Below, in pieces: positions 25,317 through 34,098 of a stretch of DNA of 64,000 nucleotides. The translations under genes and the position numbers were made by a program. The stretch is from Niveibacterium sp. SC-1 (GTDB lineage: Bacteria > Pseudomonadota > Gammaproteobacteria > Burkholderiales > Rhodocyclaceae), in contig NZ_CP151275.1 in the NCBI RefSeq assembly GCF_038235435.1, forward strand, positions 4,898,001 to 4,962,000, written 5' to 3'. Every line of letters begins with the position of its first letter. Position 1 is the stretch's first letter. Under the pieces are notes generated by a model, which did no database searches, was not told the DNA's origin, and saw nothing but the letters and a program-made list of their open reading frames with translations.

Positions 25317-26366
25317 ATGAAGACCACCCGATGGCTGGGCGCCGCCCTGTGCGGCACCCTGATGACCCTGGCTGCATGCGGAGGCGGCGGCAGCGACTCC
25401 GCCGCATCCACCGCGACAGGCACGACCTCCGCGCAACCGATCGCCGGATTTGCGCGCGGCGCCGACGTCGGCTGGATCACGCAACAGGAAGCGGCCGGCC
25501 AGCAGTTCCGCGACACAAGCGGCGCGCAGCAGGACCCCTTCGCCCTGCTCCACGCACGCGGCATCGACGCGATCCGCTTGCGCGTGTGGGTCAATCCGGC
25601 GGACGGCTGGAACGGACTCGCCGACGTGCTGGCCAAGGCGCGCCGCGCGGCGGCCCAGGGCCAGCGGATCATGATCGACTTCCACTACAGCGACACCTGG
25701 GCCGACCCCGGCCACCAGACCAGGCCCGCCGCGTGGGCGGGACACGACTACGCCGCGCTCAAGGACGACGTCTACGCGCACACTCATGACGTGCTCGATG
25801 CCTTGCGCCAGGCGGGCATCGCGGTGGAGTGGGTGCAGGTGGGCAACGAGATCAACAGCGGCATGCTCTGGCCCGAGGGCAGCTACCAGAACTTCAGCCA
25901 GCTCGCCGGCTTCATCAACGCCGGCTATGCCGCGGTGAAGGCGGTGTATCCGCAGGCCAAGGTGGTGGTGCATCTGTCCAGCGGCAGCGACAACGCCATG
26001 TACCGCTGGTTCTTCGACGCGGTGAAAGCGGCCGGCGCGCAGTGGGACATCATCGGCCTCTCGCACTATCCGTCGGCCAGCGGCTGGGCCAGCGCCAACG
26101 CGAAGATCGGCAGCAACATGGCCGACATGGTGGCGCGCTACGCCAAGCCGGTGATGGTCACCGAGGTGGGTATGGACTGGCAGCAGGCGGCCACCACGAA
26201 AGCCATGCTGAGTGACTTGATCACACGCGTGGCGGCGCAGGGCGAACAAGGCCTGGGCGTCTTCTACTGGGAGCCGGATGCCGCACCGAACTGGCAGGGC
26301 TACACCATGGGCGCGCTGGATGCCGACGGGCGCTTCACCGCGGCACTGGACGCGTTCGCGCACTAA
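25317..26366 (+). CDS. Lipoprotein endo-beta-1,4-galactanase (GH53), paralogue 2
   Basis: 349 residues. A lipoprotein signal with lipobox LAAC at C21 is followed by a Gly/Ser/Thr-rich linker (22-40) and a GH53 barrel closely similar to the preceding enzyme. Acid/base E178 (VGNEINSG), nucleophile E283 (VTEVGMDW), and the shared FHYSDTWADPG fingerprint. The lipid anchor suggests attachment to the outer membrane, so one paralogue may act free and this one at the cell surface or in the periplasm. Its ribosome binding site is weak and it starts 15 bp after the terminator of the first gene. Confidence 0.92.
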   Translation: MKTTRWLGAALCGTLMTLAACGGGGSDSAASTATGTTSAQPIAGFARGADVGWITQQEAAGQQFRDTSGAQQDPFALLHARGIDAIRLRVWVNPADGWNGLADVLAKARRAAAQGQRIMIDFHYSDTWADPGHQTRPAAWAGHDYAALKDDVYAHTHDVLDALRQAGIAVEWVQVGNEINSGMLWPEGSYQNFSQLAGFINAGYAAVKAVYPQAKVVVHLSSGSDNAMYRWFFDAVKAAGAQWDIIGLSHYPSASGWASANAKIGSNMADMVARYAKPVMVTEVGMDWQQAATTKAMLSDLITRVAAQGEQGLGVFYWEPDAAPNWQGYTMGALDADGRFTAALDAFAH

Positions 26367-26384
26367 TGATGTGGAGGCGGCGGC

Positions 26385-26426
26385 GCGCCTCGTCTCAAGC
26401 GCCTCGTCTCAAGCGCCTCGTCTCAG
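26385..26426. repeat. Three tandem 14-bp repeats
   Basis: Unit GCGCCTCGTCTCAA repeated at 26385, 26399 and 26413 (last base changed in the third). It lies between the convergent galactanase and LacI-family genes and runs into the regulator's last codons, so repeat-number change would alter the repressor C-terminus. Confidence 0.8.
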
Positions 26427-27457
26427 GCGCCGCGGCGGCTACGTCGCACGCGGCTGGTCGACTGCCGCACCACCAGGTGCGGCGGGGAGGTCACGGCGAT
26501 ACGGCTGACCTCTTCGCCGCCGTCCTCGATCACTTCCATCATCAGTTGCACCGCGCGCTCGGCGGCCTCTTCGATGGGCACGGCCACGGTGGTGAGCGCC
26601 GGGCGCACCTGGTGGGCGAACTGGATGTCGGTGATGCCGATGACGGATAGATCCACCGGCACTTCCAGCCCCAGGTCGGCCGCGGCCTGCAGTACGCCCA
26701 GGGCGGGCAAGTCGTTGGAGACGAAAACCGCGGTCAGGTCGGGCACCGCGGCGAGCAGCCCGTGGGCCGCGTTGCGGCCGGCGTCGATGGTGTCATCGCC
26801 GAAACGCACTTCTTCGGGCGGATGCGCGATGCCCGCGCGGATGAGCGCATCGCAGAAGCCGCGATAGCGCCAGATGTGGTTGCCGCTCGGCTCGGAGCCC
26901 ACCACCGCGCCGATGCGCTGGTGGCCGAGCTTGATGAGGTGCTCCGCCGCGATCACCCCGGCCTGGTAGAAGTCCACCGCCACGCAGGGCAGCGGCGGTA
27001 GCTGGTCCGGCTTCTCCCACATGCACAGCACCACCGGCACGCCGCGGCGGCGCAGGGCGATGAGTTCCTCCACCCGCACGAAGTCCGCATGCATCACCAG
27101 CACGCCCTGCGAGAGCGAACCGCCCACGGCCTGGAGATAGGCGGTTTCCTGCGAGGGATCGTTGTTGGTGTTGCAGACCAACAGGAAGTAGTCGTGCTTG
27201 CGCACCGCACGTTCCACCGCCAGGGCGAACTCGGGATAGAAGGGGTTGGCGATGCTGGAGACGATCAGCGCGATCGTGTGCGGACGCCCTTCGACCAGCG
27301 CGCGCGCATTCAGGTTGGGGCGGTAGTCCAGCTCGCGCACGGCGGCCAGCACACGCTCGCGCGTCGCCTCGCTGACGCGGCCGCGACCGCGCAGAACGTT
27401 GGAGACGGTGGCGGGGGTGACGCCGGCAAGGCGACCGACTTCGACGAGTGTGGACAT
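26423..27457 (-). CDS. LacI/GalR-family transcriptional repressor of the galactan locus
   Basis: 344-residue LacI-family regulator. The helix-turn-helix and hinge occupy residues 1-60 (VEVGRLAGVTPATVSNVLRG; YRPNLNARAL) and a periplasmic-binding-like effector domain 62-330. It is encoded among galactan genes and is the obvious reader of the CG-centred palindromes GATTAAAC-GTTTAATC found here, which have the 16-bp symmetric form typical of this family. The likely inducer is galactose or a galacto-oligosaccharide (inference). ATG at 27457 gives MSTLVEVGRLAG; the 19 extra codons upstream are Arg-rich and unlikely. Confidence 0.9.
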   Translation of the reverse strand: MSTLVEVGRLAGVTPATVSNVLRGRGRVSEATRERVLAAVRELDYRPNLNARALVEGRPHTIALIVSSIANPFYPEFALAVERAVRKHDYFLLVCNTNNDPSQETAYLQAVGGSLSQGVLVMHADFVRVEELIALRRRGVPVVLCMWEKPDQLPPLPCVAVDFYQAGVIAAEHLIKLGHQRIGAVVGSEPSGNHIWRYRGFCDALIRAGIAHPPEEVRFGDDTIDAGRNAAHGLLAAVPDLTAVFVSNDLPALGVLQAAADLGLEVPVDLSVIGITDIQFAHQVRPALTTVAVPIEEAAERAVQLMMEVIEDGGEEVSRIAVTSPPHLVVRQSTSRVRRSRRGA

Positions 27458-27568
27458 GGCGCCGGATGATAACAGTTGAGTTTGTTGGACCCGCCCACGG
27501 GCGCGGCGCCGCAAGGCTGCGCCGCTCGCTGCACGACGCCCTGCGGCGTATGCGGACGCCCGCGGTCC

Positions 27569-28696
27569 TCAATGCACGATGTGCCCCTGTCGATCGATCA
27601 CCGACAACTCCAGGTAGCGCGAACCAACCCGGCTCGCCGAGCTGAAGTCGAAGCTCACGCCGCCCGCGTCGTAGCCGGAAAGGCGAGGCAGGGTCCGCAA
27701 CAAGGCGGCGCGACCACTGCTGCCGCCCTTGCGCAGGCCCTCGACCAGGACCTTGGCCGACAGGTAGCCCAGCATCATCGCCTCGGTCGGCTCCTCGGTG
27801 TAAGGACCGTACTTGCGATAGTTGCTGTTGAACTCGCGCACCACGGCCAGGCTGGTGTTGCGCGGGCGCGGCACCACCTGCACCACGGCGGCGCCGTGGG
27901 CCACCTGCGCACCGGCCAGCTCGGCAAAGCGCGTAGCGCCCACCACCGAGAGCAGTACCAGTTGGCCCGCGCCGCCGCGCTCGCGATAGCGCTTGGCGAA
28001 GGCTGCCGCGCCCTCGGCGGGCAGCGCCAGGATCACCGCATGGTGTTCGCTCGCCAGCACGGCGTCGGCAAGCGCCGCGCACTTCGCGGGCTGCAGGGGA
28101 TCGGGCTGGGCGAAGACGATCTCCTGGCCGCGGCGCCCAGCCTGCGTCTTCGCCAGCGCCAGCAGTTCGCGCCCGGTGGCGTCCGCGCCGTACACCATCG
28201 CGAGCTTGCGGATGCCCATGGCGGAAAACTGCGCCACCACCTTCTCGATCTCGCTGCCGTAGCTCGCGCGGGTCAGGAAGACGTTGCCGGCCTGGCGCGC
28301 ATCGGCGGCCACGACGCCGGTGTAGGGGCCGACCAGGGGCAGCTGGCTCTCGTCGAGCGCGCGGGCGGCCAGCAGCTTTTCCACGGGCGCCGCACCCACG
28401 GTACCGAAGAGCGCGACCGGATTGCGCTCGCGCACCAGTTGGCGCAGCTGCGCCGGCAGGTCTTCGGCCTGCTCCACCGGCAGCAGCGTGATCGGCTTGC
28501 CCTCGATGCCGCCGCGCTCGTTCACATCCTCAAAGTAGATCTCGGCGCCGGTGTAGAGCTCCCAGGCGAGGCTGCCCTCCTCGCTCGCCCCGGGCGCGAT
28601 CTGCAGGACCAGCGGGCCGTCCGCCGCCCGTCCGTTGCCCGCCGCCAGGAGGAGGCCGCAGAACGCGGCCAGCGCATGTCTTGTCCAAGGCTTCAT
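27569..28696 (-). CDS. Orphan ABC-type periplasmic binding protein (Peripla_BP_6/LivJ-like)
   Basis: 375 residues with a signal peptide (cleavage about residue 24, NGRA-AD) and the type I binding-protein fold of the branched-chain amino acid/urea family. Features include LQIAPGASEEGSLAWELYTGAEIYFEDVNERGGIEG near the mature N-terminus and two alpha/beta lobes. No LivHMGF permease or ATPase genes are near, so it is an orphan. It sits in the galactan locus, divergent from GH35, with a perfect LacI-type palindrome in the shared promoter region. It may deliver a ligand to a distant transporter or to a receptor; the ligand is unknown. Confidence 0.85.
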   Translation of the reverse strand: MKPWTRHALAAFCGLLLAAGNGRAADGPLVLQIAPGASEEGSLAWELYTGAEIYFEDVNERGGIEGKPITLLPVEQAEDLPAQLRQLVRERNPVALFGTVGAAPVEKLLAARALDESQLPLVGPYTGVVAADARQAGNVFLTRASYGSEIEKVVAQFSAMGIRKLAMVYGADATGRELLALAKTQAGRRGQEIVFAQPDPLQPAKCAALADAVLASEHHAVILALPAEGAAAFAKRYRERGGAGQLVLLSVVGATRFAELAGAQVAHGAAVVQVVPRPRNTSLAVVREFNSNYRKYGPYTEEPTEAMMLGYLSAKVLVEGLRKGGSSGRAALLRTLPRLSGYDAGGVSFDFSSASRVGSRYLELSVIDRQGHIVH

Positions 28697-28802
28697 TCTT
28701 CTTGTGTCTCCGTTGTTCGGATTCTGGTGTGACTCCATACGGAGCCGCGTCCGCGGCCGGTCCGGAGGGCCTCGCATCCGGAGGCGCGAGCGTCGGCGGG
28801 AA

Positions 28803-28818
28803 GATTAATCGATTAATC
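28803..28818. promoter_or_regulatory. LacI-type operator 3 (perfect palindrome)
   Basis: GATTAATCGATTAATC, a perfect 16-bp palindrome centred on CG, about 107 bp upstream of the orphan binding-protein start and 240 bp upstream of GH35. Confidence 0.7.
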
Positions 28819-29009
28819 TTTGTTTCACCACTCTTTCCTGGGGCCGAAAACCGGGCTCCCCAACGACCCGCCGGAAGCCCGGACGGATCGCGCAAGGCCC
28901 CGCGACGGCGCGGTTACGGGCCCGATATTTGTTGGGTTTGCGCACATAACGACGTTTTCTGGCAGCCGCTTCGTCTGCTGCGCCGCACATAAGGGTTTTC
29001 CCTAATTGT

Positions 29010-29018
29010 TGCTATGAT
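29010..29018 (+). promoter_or_regulatory. Extended -10 promoter element for GH35
   Basis: TGCTATGAT fits the TGnTATAAT extended -10 form. It would start transcription near 29025, placing operator 4 just downstream of the start point, a normal repressor roadblock position. Confidence 0.4.
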
Positions 29019-29042
29019 CCGGGGAAAAGACACTGCGCCAAA

Positions 29043-29058
29043 ATTTAAACGCTTAATC
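29043..29058. promoter_or_regulatory. LacI-type operator 4
   Basis: ATTTAAAC-GCTTAATC, centred on CG; arms match the ideal GATTAAAC and GTTTAATC at 6 and 7 of 8 positions. Immediately upstream of the GTG start chosen for GH35. Confidence 0.6.
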
Positions 29059-29061
29059 ACC

Positions 29062-31443
29062 GTGCCACACAGCCTTCATCTCCGCCTCCCGAACGCCCCC
29101 GGGCAAGTCGAACGCAGCTTCCTCAAACTCGGGGACTATCCGCACCCGACCCGCAGCCTCACGGTCAACAGCCGCTACATCGAACTCGATGGCGAGCCCT
29201 GGCTGCCGGTGATGGGCGAATTCCACTATTCGCGCTACCCCGCTGACGAATGGGCCCCCGAGCTGCGCAAGATGCGCGCGGGTGGCGTGAGCATCGTGGC
29301 GAGCTACATCTTCTGGAATCACCACGAAGCCATCGAAGGCCAGTTCGACTGGAGCGGCCAGCGCGATCTGCGCCGCTTCGTCCAGCTCGCCGCCGAAGCC
29401 GGCCTCTACGTCTATCTGCGGCCCGGCCCCTGGGTGCATGCAGAGTCGCGCTACGGCGGCTTCCCCGACTGGCTGGTGGCGCGCGGCGGCGAGCTGCGCT
29501 GCAACGACCCCGCCTACCTCGCCTCGGTGGCGCGCTTCTACGAAGAGATCGGCGCGCAGGTCACGGGCCTCTTGTGGCGCGATCGCGGTCCGGTCATCGG
29601 TGCGCAGCTGGAGAACGAGTACGACCGCCTGGGCCCGGGCTGCGGCGCCGAGCACATCAGCGAACTCAAGCGCCTGGCGATCGCCGCCGGCATCCAGGTG
29701 CCGCTCTACACGGTGACCGGCTGGCCCACCCTCGACATTCCCCCGCATGACGTGGTGCCGGTTTCCGGTGCCTATGCCGATGGCTTCTGGCAGGGCAGCG
29801 CAAGCGAACTGCCGCCCTCGGGCGTGTTCGTCTTCAACACCGACCGCGCGATCGGCGAGATGGGCAATGTCGGCGGCACGCCCGCGGACGGACGCATCGA
29901 CAAGACGCACTACCCCTTCTTCCTCGCCGAAGCCGGCGGCGGCATGCATGTGTCCTACCACCGGCGCCCGGCGGTGAGCGCCGACGATCTGACCGCCACC
30001 ACGCTGGTGCAGATCGGCTCGGGCGCGACGCTCTACGGCTACTACATGTATCACGGCGGCACCAACCCCGAAGGCCCCGCCGGGCGTGTGAACGAGACCC
30101 AGGGCAGCGGCTATCCGAACGACGTACCCGTACTCGGCTATGACTTCCGCGCACCGCTCGGCCAGTACGGCCAGACGCGCCCCTCCTATGGACGCCTGCG
30201 CAGCCTGCACCTCTTCCTTGAAAGCTTCGGCGCGACCCTCGCGCCGATGGAAGCGGTGCTGCCCGAAGGCGCCAGCGTGGATGCCGCCGACCGCGCGCAA
30301 CTGCGTGTCGCCGCCCGTGGCGCCAACGGCCAGGGTTTCGTCTTCATCAACAACCACGTGCGCCATTACCCGATGCCTGACTTCAGCGATGTCCAGCTTG
30401 TCGTCGACACCGGCACGGCCGAGGTCACGCTCCCGCCGGTGAACATTCCCAGCGGCGCCTATGCGATCTGGCCGGTGGCCTGCCCGATCGGCGCCGCGAC
30501 CCTGCGTCACGCCACGGTGCAGCCGCTCACCCGCTGGGAAGAGGGCGAGCGCGTCACCTGGGTCGGCTTCACCCATCCGGACATTCCCGCCGAGCTGTGC
30601 TTCGAGGCAGACACGGTGCAGGCCATCGAGGCTCCCGGCCTGCGGGCCCAGCGCGAGGGCGAAGGGCTGGTGCTGCGCCTCGCGCCCACGACGACGGCGC
30701 AGAAGTTCTCGCTCACCGATGCCGCAGGCGTCAGCCACACCCTGCTGATCCTGCCGCGCAGCCTCGCCGAACAGGCGAGCCGCGTCCGCTTCCAGGCACG
30801 CGAACGCATCGCGTTCCACGTCCATGCGCTGCACCAGGAAGGCGAGGCGCTGGTGGCGACCGTATGCAGCGGTGACGCCGCGCGCCTTGCGCTGTTCCCG
30901 GGCGAAGATCTCTCGGGTACGCAGGACGCCAACGGTTTCGCCAGCTTCGAACTCGCAAACCCGCAGGACGATGCCGAAAGCGTGGCCTTCACCCTGCTCG
31001 AGGACTGCCAGGAACCCGCGCCCGTGCGGCTCGGGCCACACATTCCCTGGCGCACCGGTCCCGTGCCCCTGGCACCGGACGACGTCGAGTTCGAGCGCGC
31101 GCAGCGCATCCGCCTGCAGCCGCCGGCCGCCTCGCTCGCGGCCGATGCCCGCCTGCTGCTGGAGGTGGACTACATCGGCGACGCCGCCCGTCTTTATGCC
31201 GACGGCAAGCTGGTGGACGACAACTTCAACGACGGCGAACCCTGGTACATCGGCATCGACCGCTTCGTGCGCGACGGCGCCTGGCCGGAGCTGGAGCTGC
31301 GCATTCTCGCGGCGCGGCCCGACCTGCCGATCTTCATCGAAGCCGCTGCCCGCGAGCGCCTGCGTGGTGCCAGCAAGCTCGCCGAGCTGCGCGGCATCAA
31401 GCTCAGTGTCTGGCGCAACGCGCGCCTGGTCCCTGCCCAATAG
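29062..31443 (+). CDS. Beta-galactosidase, glycoside hydrolase family 35
   Basis: Exo-acting enzyme releasing galactose from galacto-oligosaccharides. 793 residues from GTG 29062. The catalytic barrel (about 35-400) has GEFHYSRYP near residue 52, acid/base E186 in QLENEYD and nucleophile E290 in FLAEAGGGM; beta-sandwich domains fill the C-terminal half. No signal peptide, so probably cytoplasmic. An in-frame ATG at 29014 would add 16 residues, but it falls on the -10 element and reads through operator 4; the GTG lacks a clear ribosome binding site, so the exact start is uncertain. It leads the ABC-transporter genes, 20 bp upstream of the ATPase gene. Confidence 0.9.
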   Translation: MPHSLHLRLPNAPGQVERSFLKLGDYPHPTRSLTVNSRYIELDGEPWLPVMGEFHYSRYPADEWAPELRKMRAGGVSIVASYIFWNHHEAIEGQFDWSGQRDLRRFVQLAAEAGLYVYLRPGPWVHAESRYGGFPDWLVARGGELRCNDPAYLASVARFYEEIGAQVTGLLWRDRGPVIGAQLENEYDRLGPGCGAEHISELKRLAIAAGIQVPLYTVTGWPTLDIPPHDVVPVSGAYADGFWQGSASELPPSGVFVFNTDRAIGEMGNVGGTPADGRIDKTHYPFFLAEAGGGMHVSYHRRPAVSADDLTATTLVQIGSGATLYGYYMYHGGTNPEGPAGRVNETQGSGYPNDVPVLGYDFRAPLGQYGQTRPSYGRLRSLHLFLESFGATLAPMEAVLPEGASVDAADRAQLRVAARGANGQGFVFINNHVRHYPMPDFSDVQLVVDTGTAEVTLPPVNIPSGAYAIWPVACPIGAATLRHATVQPLTRWEEGERVTWVGFTHPDIPAELCFEADTVQAIEAPGLRAQREGEGLVLRLAPTTTAQKFSLTDAAGVSHTLLILPRSLAEQASRVRFQARERIAFHVHALHQEGEALVATVCSGDAARLALFPGEDLSGTQDANGFASFELANPQDDAESVAFTLLEDCQEPAPVRLGPHIPWRTGPVPLAPDDVEFERAQRIRLQPPAASLAADARLLLEVDYIGDAARLYADGKLVDDNFNDGEPWYIGIDRFVRDGAWPELELRILAARPDLPIFIEAAARERLRGASKLAELRGIKLSVWRNARLVPAQ

Positions 31444-31463
31444 CCAGAAAAAGAGGACGCAAG

Positions 31464-32588
31464 GTGGCCGGAGTCAGTCTCAAGAATGTCAGCAAGTCCT
31501 ACGACGGCATGCCCGCCGTCGTGCGGGACGTGTCGCTCGAAATCGCCAAGGGTGAGTTCTGCGTCTTCGTCGGCCCCAGCGGCTGCGGCAAGTCCACCTT
31601 GCTGCGCATGGTCGCGGGCCTGGAAGACATCACGGGCGGCGAACTCTTCATCGGCAACAAGTTCATGAACGACCTCGCGCCTTCCGAGCGCAACGTCGCC
31701 ATGGTGTTCCAGAACTACGCGCTCTACCCGCACCTCACGGTCGCAGAGAACATTGCCTTCGGTCTCGGGCTCACCGGGATGAACCGCGCGACGATCAAGC
31801 AAAGCGTGGCGCAGATCGGCGAGCTGCTGCAGATCCAGCACCTGCTCGCACGCCTGCCGCGCGCGCTCTCCGGCGGTCAGCGCCAGCGCGTGGCCATCGG
31901 TCGCGCGATGGTGCGCAAGCCCGGCGTGTTCCTCTTCGACGAGCCGCTGTCGAACCTCGACGCGGCCCTGCGCACGCAGATGCGGGTGGAGATCAACCGC
32001 CTGCACCGCGAGTACGGCGAGGCCAGCACCATCTACGTGACCCACGACCAGGTCGAGGCGCTCACGCTGGCCGACAAGATCGTGCTCCTGCGCAGCGGTG
32101 AAGACGTCACCCGCTACGGCAGCGTGGCCCAGATCGGCGCACCGATGGCGCTCTACGAGCACCCGGCCAACCTCTTCGTCGCGGGCTTCATCGGCTCGCC
32201 CCACATGAACTTCGTGCCCGGCCAGGTGCACGCCCTGGATGGCGCCGGCGTCACCGTACGCACCGCGCAGGGCGCACTGCTGCGCGCGGCGGTGGAGCCG
32301 GGCTCGCTCAAGGTCGGCGACGCCGTGACGCTGGGTGCGCGACCGGAACATGTGCTGCTGCAGTCCGCGGCAGGCGAGAACACTTTGCCGGTGGGCGTGA
32401 GCTGGGTGGAGCGTCTGGGCGATCAGACCTTCGCCTATCTGGACGGCGGTTTCGAGGAAGCGCTGCTGGCGCGCCAGGAGGGCACGACGAGCGTCGCCGT
32501 GCAGGACAAGCTGTACCTGCATCTGCCGCCCGCGGTCTGCCACTTGTTCGACGCGGACGGCCTCGCGCGGCCGCGTCTCAAGGTCTAG
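31464..32588 (+). CDS. ugpC: Sugar ABC transporter ATP-binding protein (MalK/UgpC type)
   Basis: ATPase subunit of a CUT1 carbohydrate importer, 374 residues. Walker A GPSGCGKST (residues 35-43), signature LSGGQRQRVAIGRA (about 134), Walker B VFLFDEPLSN (about 155), His-switch YVTHDQVEA, and C-terminal TOBE/OB regulatory domain (about 240-374). It starts with GTG at 31464 behind AAGAGGA. It serves the MalF/MalG permeases downstream and in this context probably imports beta-galacto-oligosaccharides rather than maltose. Confidence 0.93.
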   Translation: MAGVSLKNVSKSYDGMPAVVRDVSLEIAKGEFCVFVGPSGCGKSTLLRMVAGLEDITGGELFIGNKFMNDLAPSERNVAMVFQNYALYPHLTVAENIAFGLGLTGMNRATIKQSVAQIGELLQIQHLLARLPRALSGGQRQRVAIGRAMVRKPGVFLFDEPLSNLDAALRTQMRVEINRLHREYGEASTIYVTHDQVEALTLADKIVLLRSGEDVTRYGSVAQIGAPMALYEHPANLFVAGFIGSPHMNFVPGQVHALDGAGVTVRTAQGALLRAAVEPGSLKVGDAVTLGARPEHVLLQSAAGENTLPVGVSWVERLGDQTFAYLDGGFEEALLARQEGTTSVAVQDKLYLHLPPAVCHLFDADGLARPRLKV

Positions 32589-32712
32589 CAGGAGATTTTG
32601 GCAATAGCGGTTTAGCAAGAGCGGTCAGAGTGCCGCACAAAAGAGGACCGGCCTCATACCGAGGCTGGATTGGGTTGGGTTAGGTGTAGAAGAGAAAACC
32701 AGGAGAAGAGAC

Positions 32713-33921
32713 ATGCAAGCACACTCTCGCCGTCGCCAGGCCTTGAGCCTGATCACCGCAGGCGTCGTCGCCGCTTTCGGCGCCATCGCACTTCCGGCCC
32801 ATGCGGCCGACAAGGGCAGCCTGCTCATCTGGATCAACGGTGACAAGGGCTACGACGGCATCGCCAAGGTCGCGGAGAAGTTCACCGCCGACACCGGCAT
32901 CGCCGTGAAGGTCGAACACCCGGAAGACGCGATCGCCAAGTTCGAGCAGGCGTCGGCCGCCGGCAAGGGCCCGGACATCTGGATCTGGGCGCATGACCGC
33001 GCCGGCTCCTGGATCTCCGCCGGCCTGATCACCCCGGTCACCCCGTCGAAGAAGACGGTGGACTCGATCGATCCGCTGGCCTGGAAGGCCTGGAACATCG
33101 GCGGCAAGACCTGGGGCTACCCGCTCTCGATCGAAGCCGTGGCCGTGCTCTACAACAAGGACATCGTGCCCACCCCGCCCAAGACCTGGGAAGAAGTGCT
33201 GGCGCTCGACAAGAAGCTCTCGGCCCAGGGCAAGCACGCCATCATGTGGCCGATGACCGAGATCTACTACTCCTACGGCCTGTTCTCGGCAGCCGGCGGC
33301 TATGCCTTCAAGCGCAACCCCGACGGCACCTATGACGCCAAGGACACCGGCATGGACAACGCCGGCTCCAAGGCCGGCATGGAAACCATGATGCAGCTGA
33401 TCAAGGCGGGCGTGATGCCCAAGACCGCCAGCTACGCCGAAGCCGAAGCCGCGATGAACGAAGGCCGCATCGCGATGACGATCAACGGCCCCTGGGGCTG
33501 GAACAACCTGAAGAAGAGCAAGATCAACTTCGGTGTTGCCGCCTTCCCCAAGGTCAATGGCAAGCAAGGTGGTCCCTTCGTGGGCGTGGTCGGCGCGATG
33601 GTCTCCACCGCCAGCCCGAACAAGGAAGCCGCCAACGACTTCCTGGAAAACTACCTGTCGACGCATGACGGCGCCAAGGCCATGAACGAGGCCGTGCCGC
33701 TGGGCGTGCCGGCCAACAAGGCTCTCTACAATGAGCTCAAGGCCGACCCGCTGATCGCCGGCTCCATGGCTGCCGCGCAAGCCGGTTCGCCGATGCCCAA
33801 CAACCCCGAGATGACGCGTTTCTGGACGGGCATGCAAGCCGCCCTGCAGAACATCACCCAGGGTCGTGAGACGGTGAACGACGGTCTCGCCCGCGCTGCC
33901 AAGCGCATCCGCGGCGAGTAA
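32713..33921 (+). CDS. malE: Sugar ABC transporter periplasmic binding protein (MalE-like), copy 1
   Basis: 402 residues with a signal peptide (cleaved near AHA-AD, residue 34) and the MalE cluster B fold: KGSLLIWINGDKGYDGIAKVAEKFTADTGI at the mature N-terminus and a PMTEIYYSYGLFSAAGGYAFK lobe segment near residue 180. Captures the oligosaccharide for the MalF/MalG permeases that follow. Two strong hairpins separate it from malF and would stabilise this mRNA so the binding protein is made in excess. A second paralogue lies at 42334. Substrate is inferred from the locus. Confidence 0.92.
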   Translation: MQAHSRRRQALSLITAGVVAAFGAIALPAHAADKGSLLIWINGDKGYDGIAKVAEKFTADTGIAVKVEHPEDAIAKFEQASAAGKGPDIWIWAHDRAGSWISAGLITPVTPSKKTVDSIDPLAWKAWNIGGKTWGYPLSIEAVAVLYNKDIVPTPPKTWEEVLALDKKLSAQGKHAIMWPMTEIYYSYGLFSAAGGYAFKRNPDGTYDAKDTGMDNAGSKAGMETMMQLIKAGVMPKTASYAEAEAAMNEGRIAMTINGPWGWNNLKKSKINFGVAAFPKVNGKQGGPFVGVVGAMVSTASPNKEAANDFLENYLSTHDGAKAMNEAVPLGVPANKALYNELKADPLIAGSMAAAQAGSPMPNNPEMTRFWTGMQAALQNITQGRETVNDGLARAAKRIRGE

Positions 33922-33929
33922 GTCCGGAC

Positions 33930-34024
33930 GCCGGCGCCTGCGGGGGCCGGCTGTGCGGGGCGGGAGGCAGCGTGCGTCCGCCCCGTTTGATGCAAAGGCC
34001 TGCAGGGCGACGCGTCCTGCAGGC
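33930..34024 (+). promoter_or_regulatory. Intercistronic hairpins between malE-like and malF genes
   Basis: Two stem-loops in the 177-bp gap: GCCGGC...GCCGGC (33930-33951) and a perfect 9-bp GCCTGCAGG...CCTGCAGGC with a 9-base loop (33998-34024). Neither has a T tract, so they fit mRNA-stabilising or attenuating elements that set a high binding-protein to permease ratio, as in mal operons. Confidence 0.6.
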
Positions 34025-34098
34025 CCGTGCCGCATTCGCGGCCGCTACACCGCCGGAATGGCGCGTGACCAAGAAGCAATGAAGAAGGTGCACAAGGG

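Larger units (their letters stand above)
28697..29061. other. Divergent control region between the orphan binding protein and GH35
   Basis: About 365 bases without a gene. Holds the perfect palindrome at 28803-28818, a second operator at 29043-29058, and an extended -10-like TGCTATGAT at 29010-29018. Confidence 0.6.

Noticed and set aside
24237..26363. 708-codon open frame antisense to both galactanases
   Set aside because: Its two halves mirror the duplicated GH53 genes; it is the complement of conserved coding sequence and has no independent signals.
29053..31440. 795-codon open frame antisense to GH35
   Set aside because: Shadow frame; catalytic motifs and start signals are all on the plus strand.
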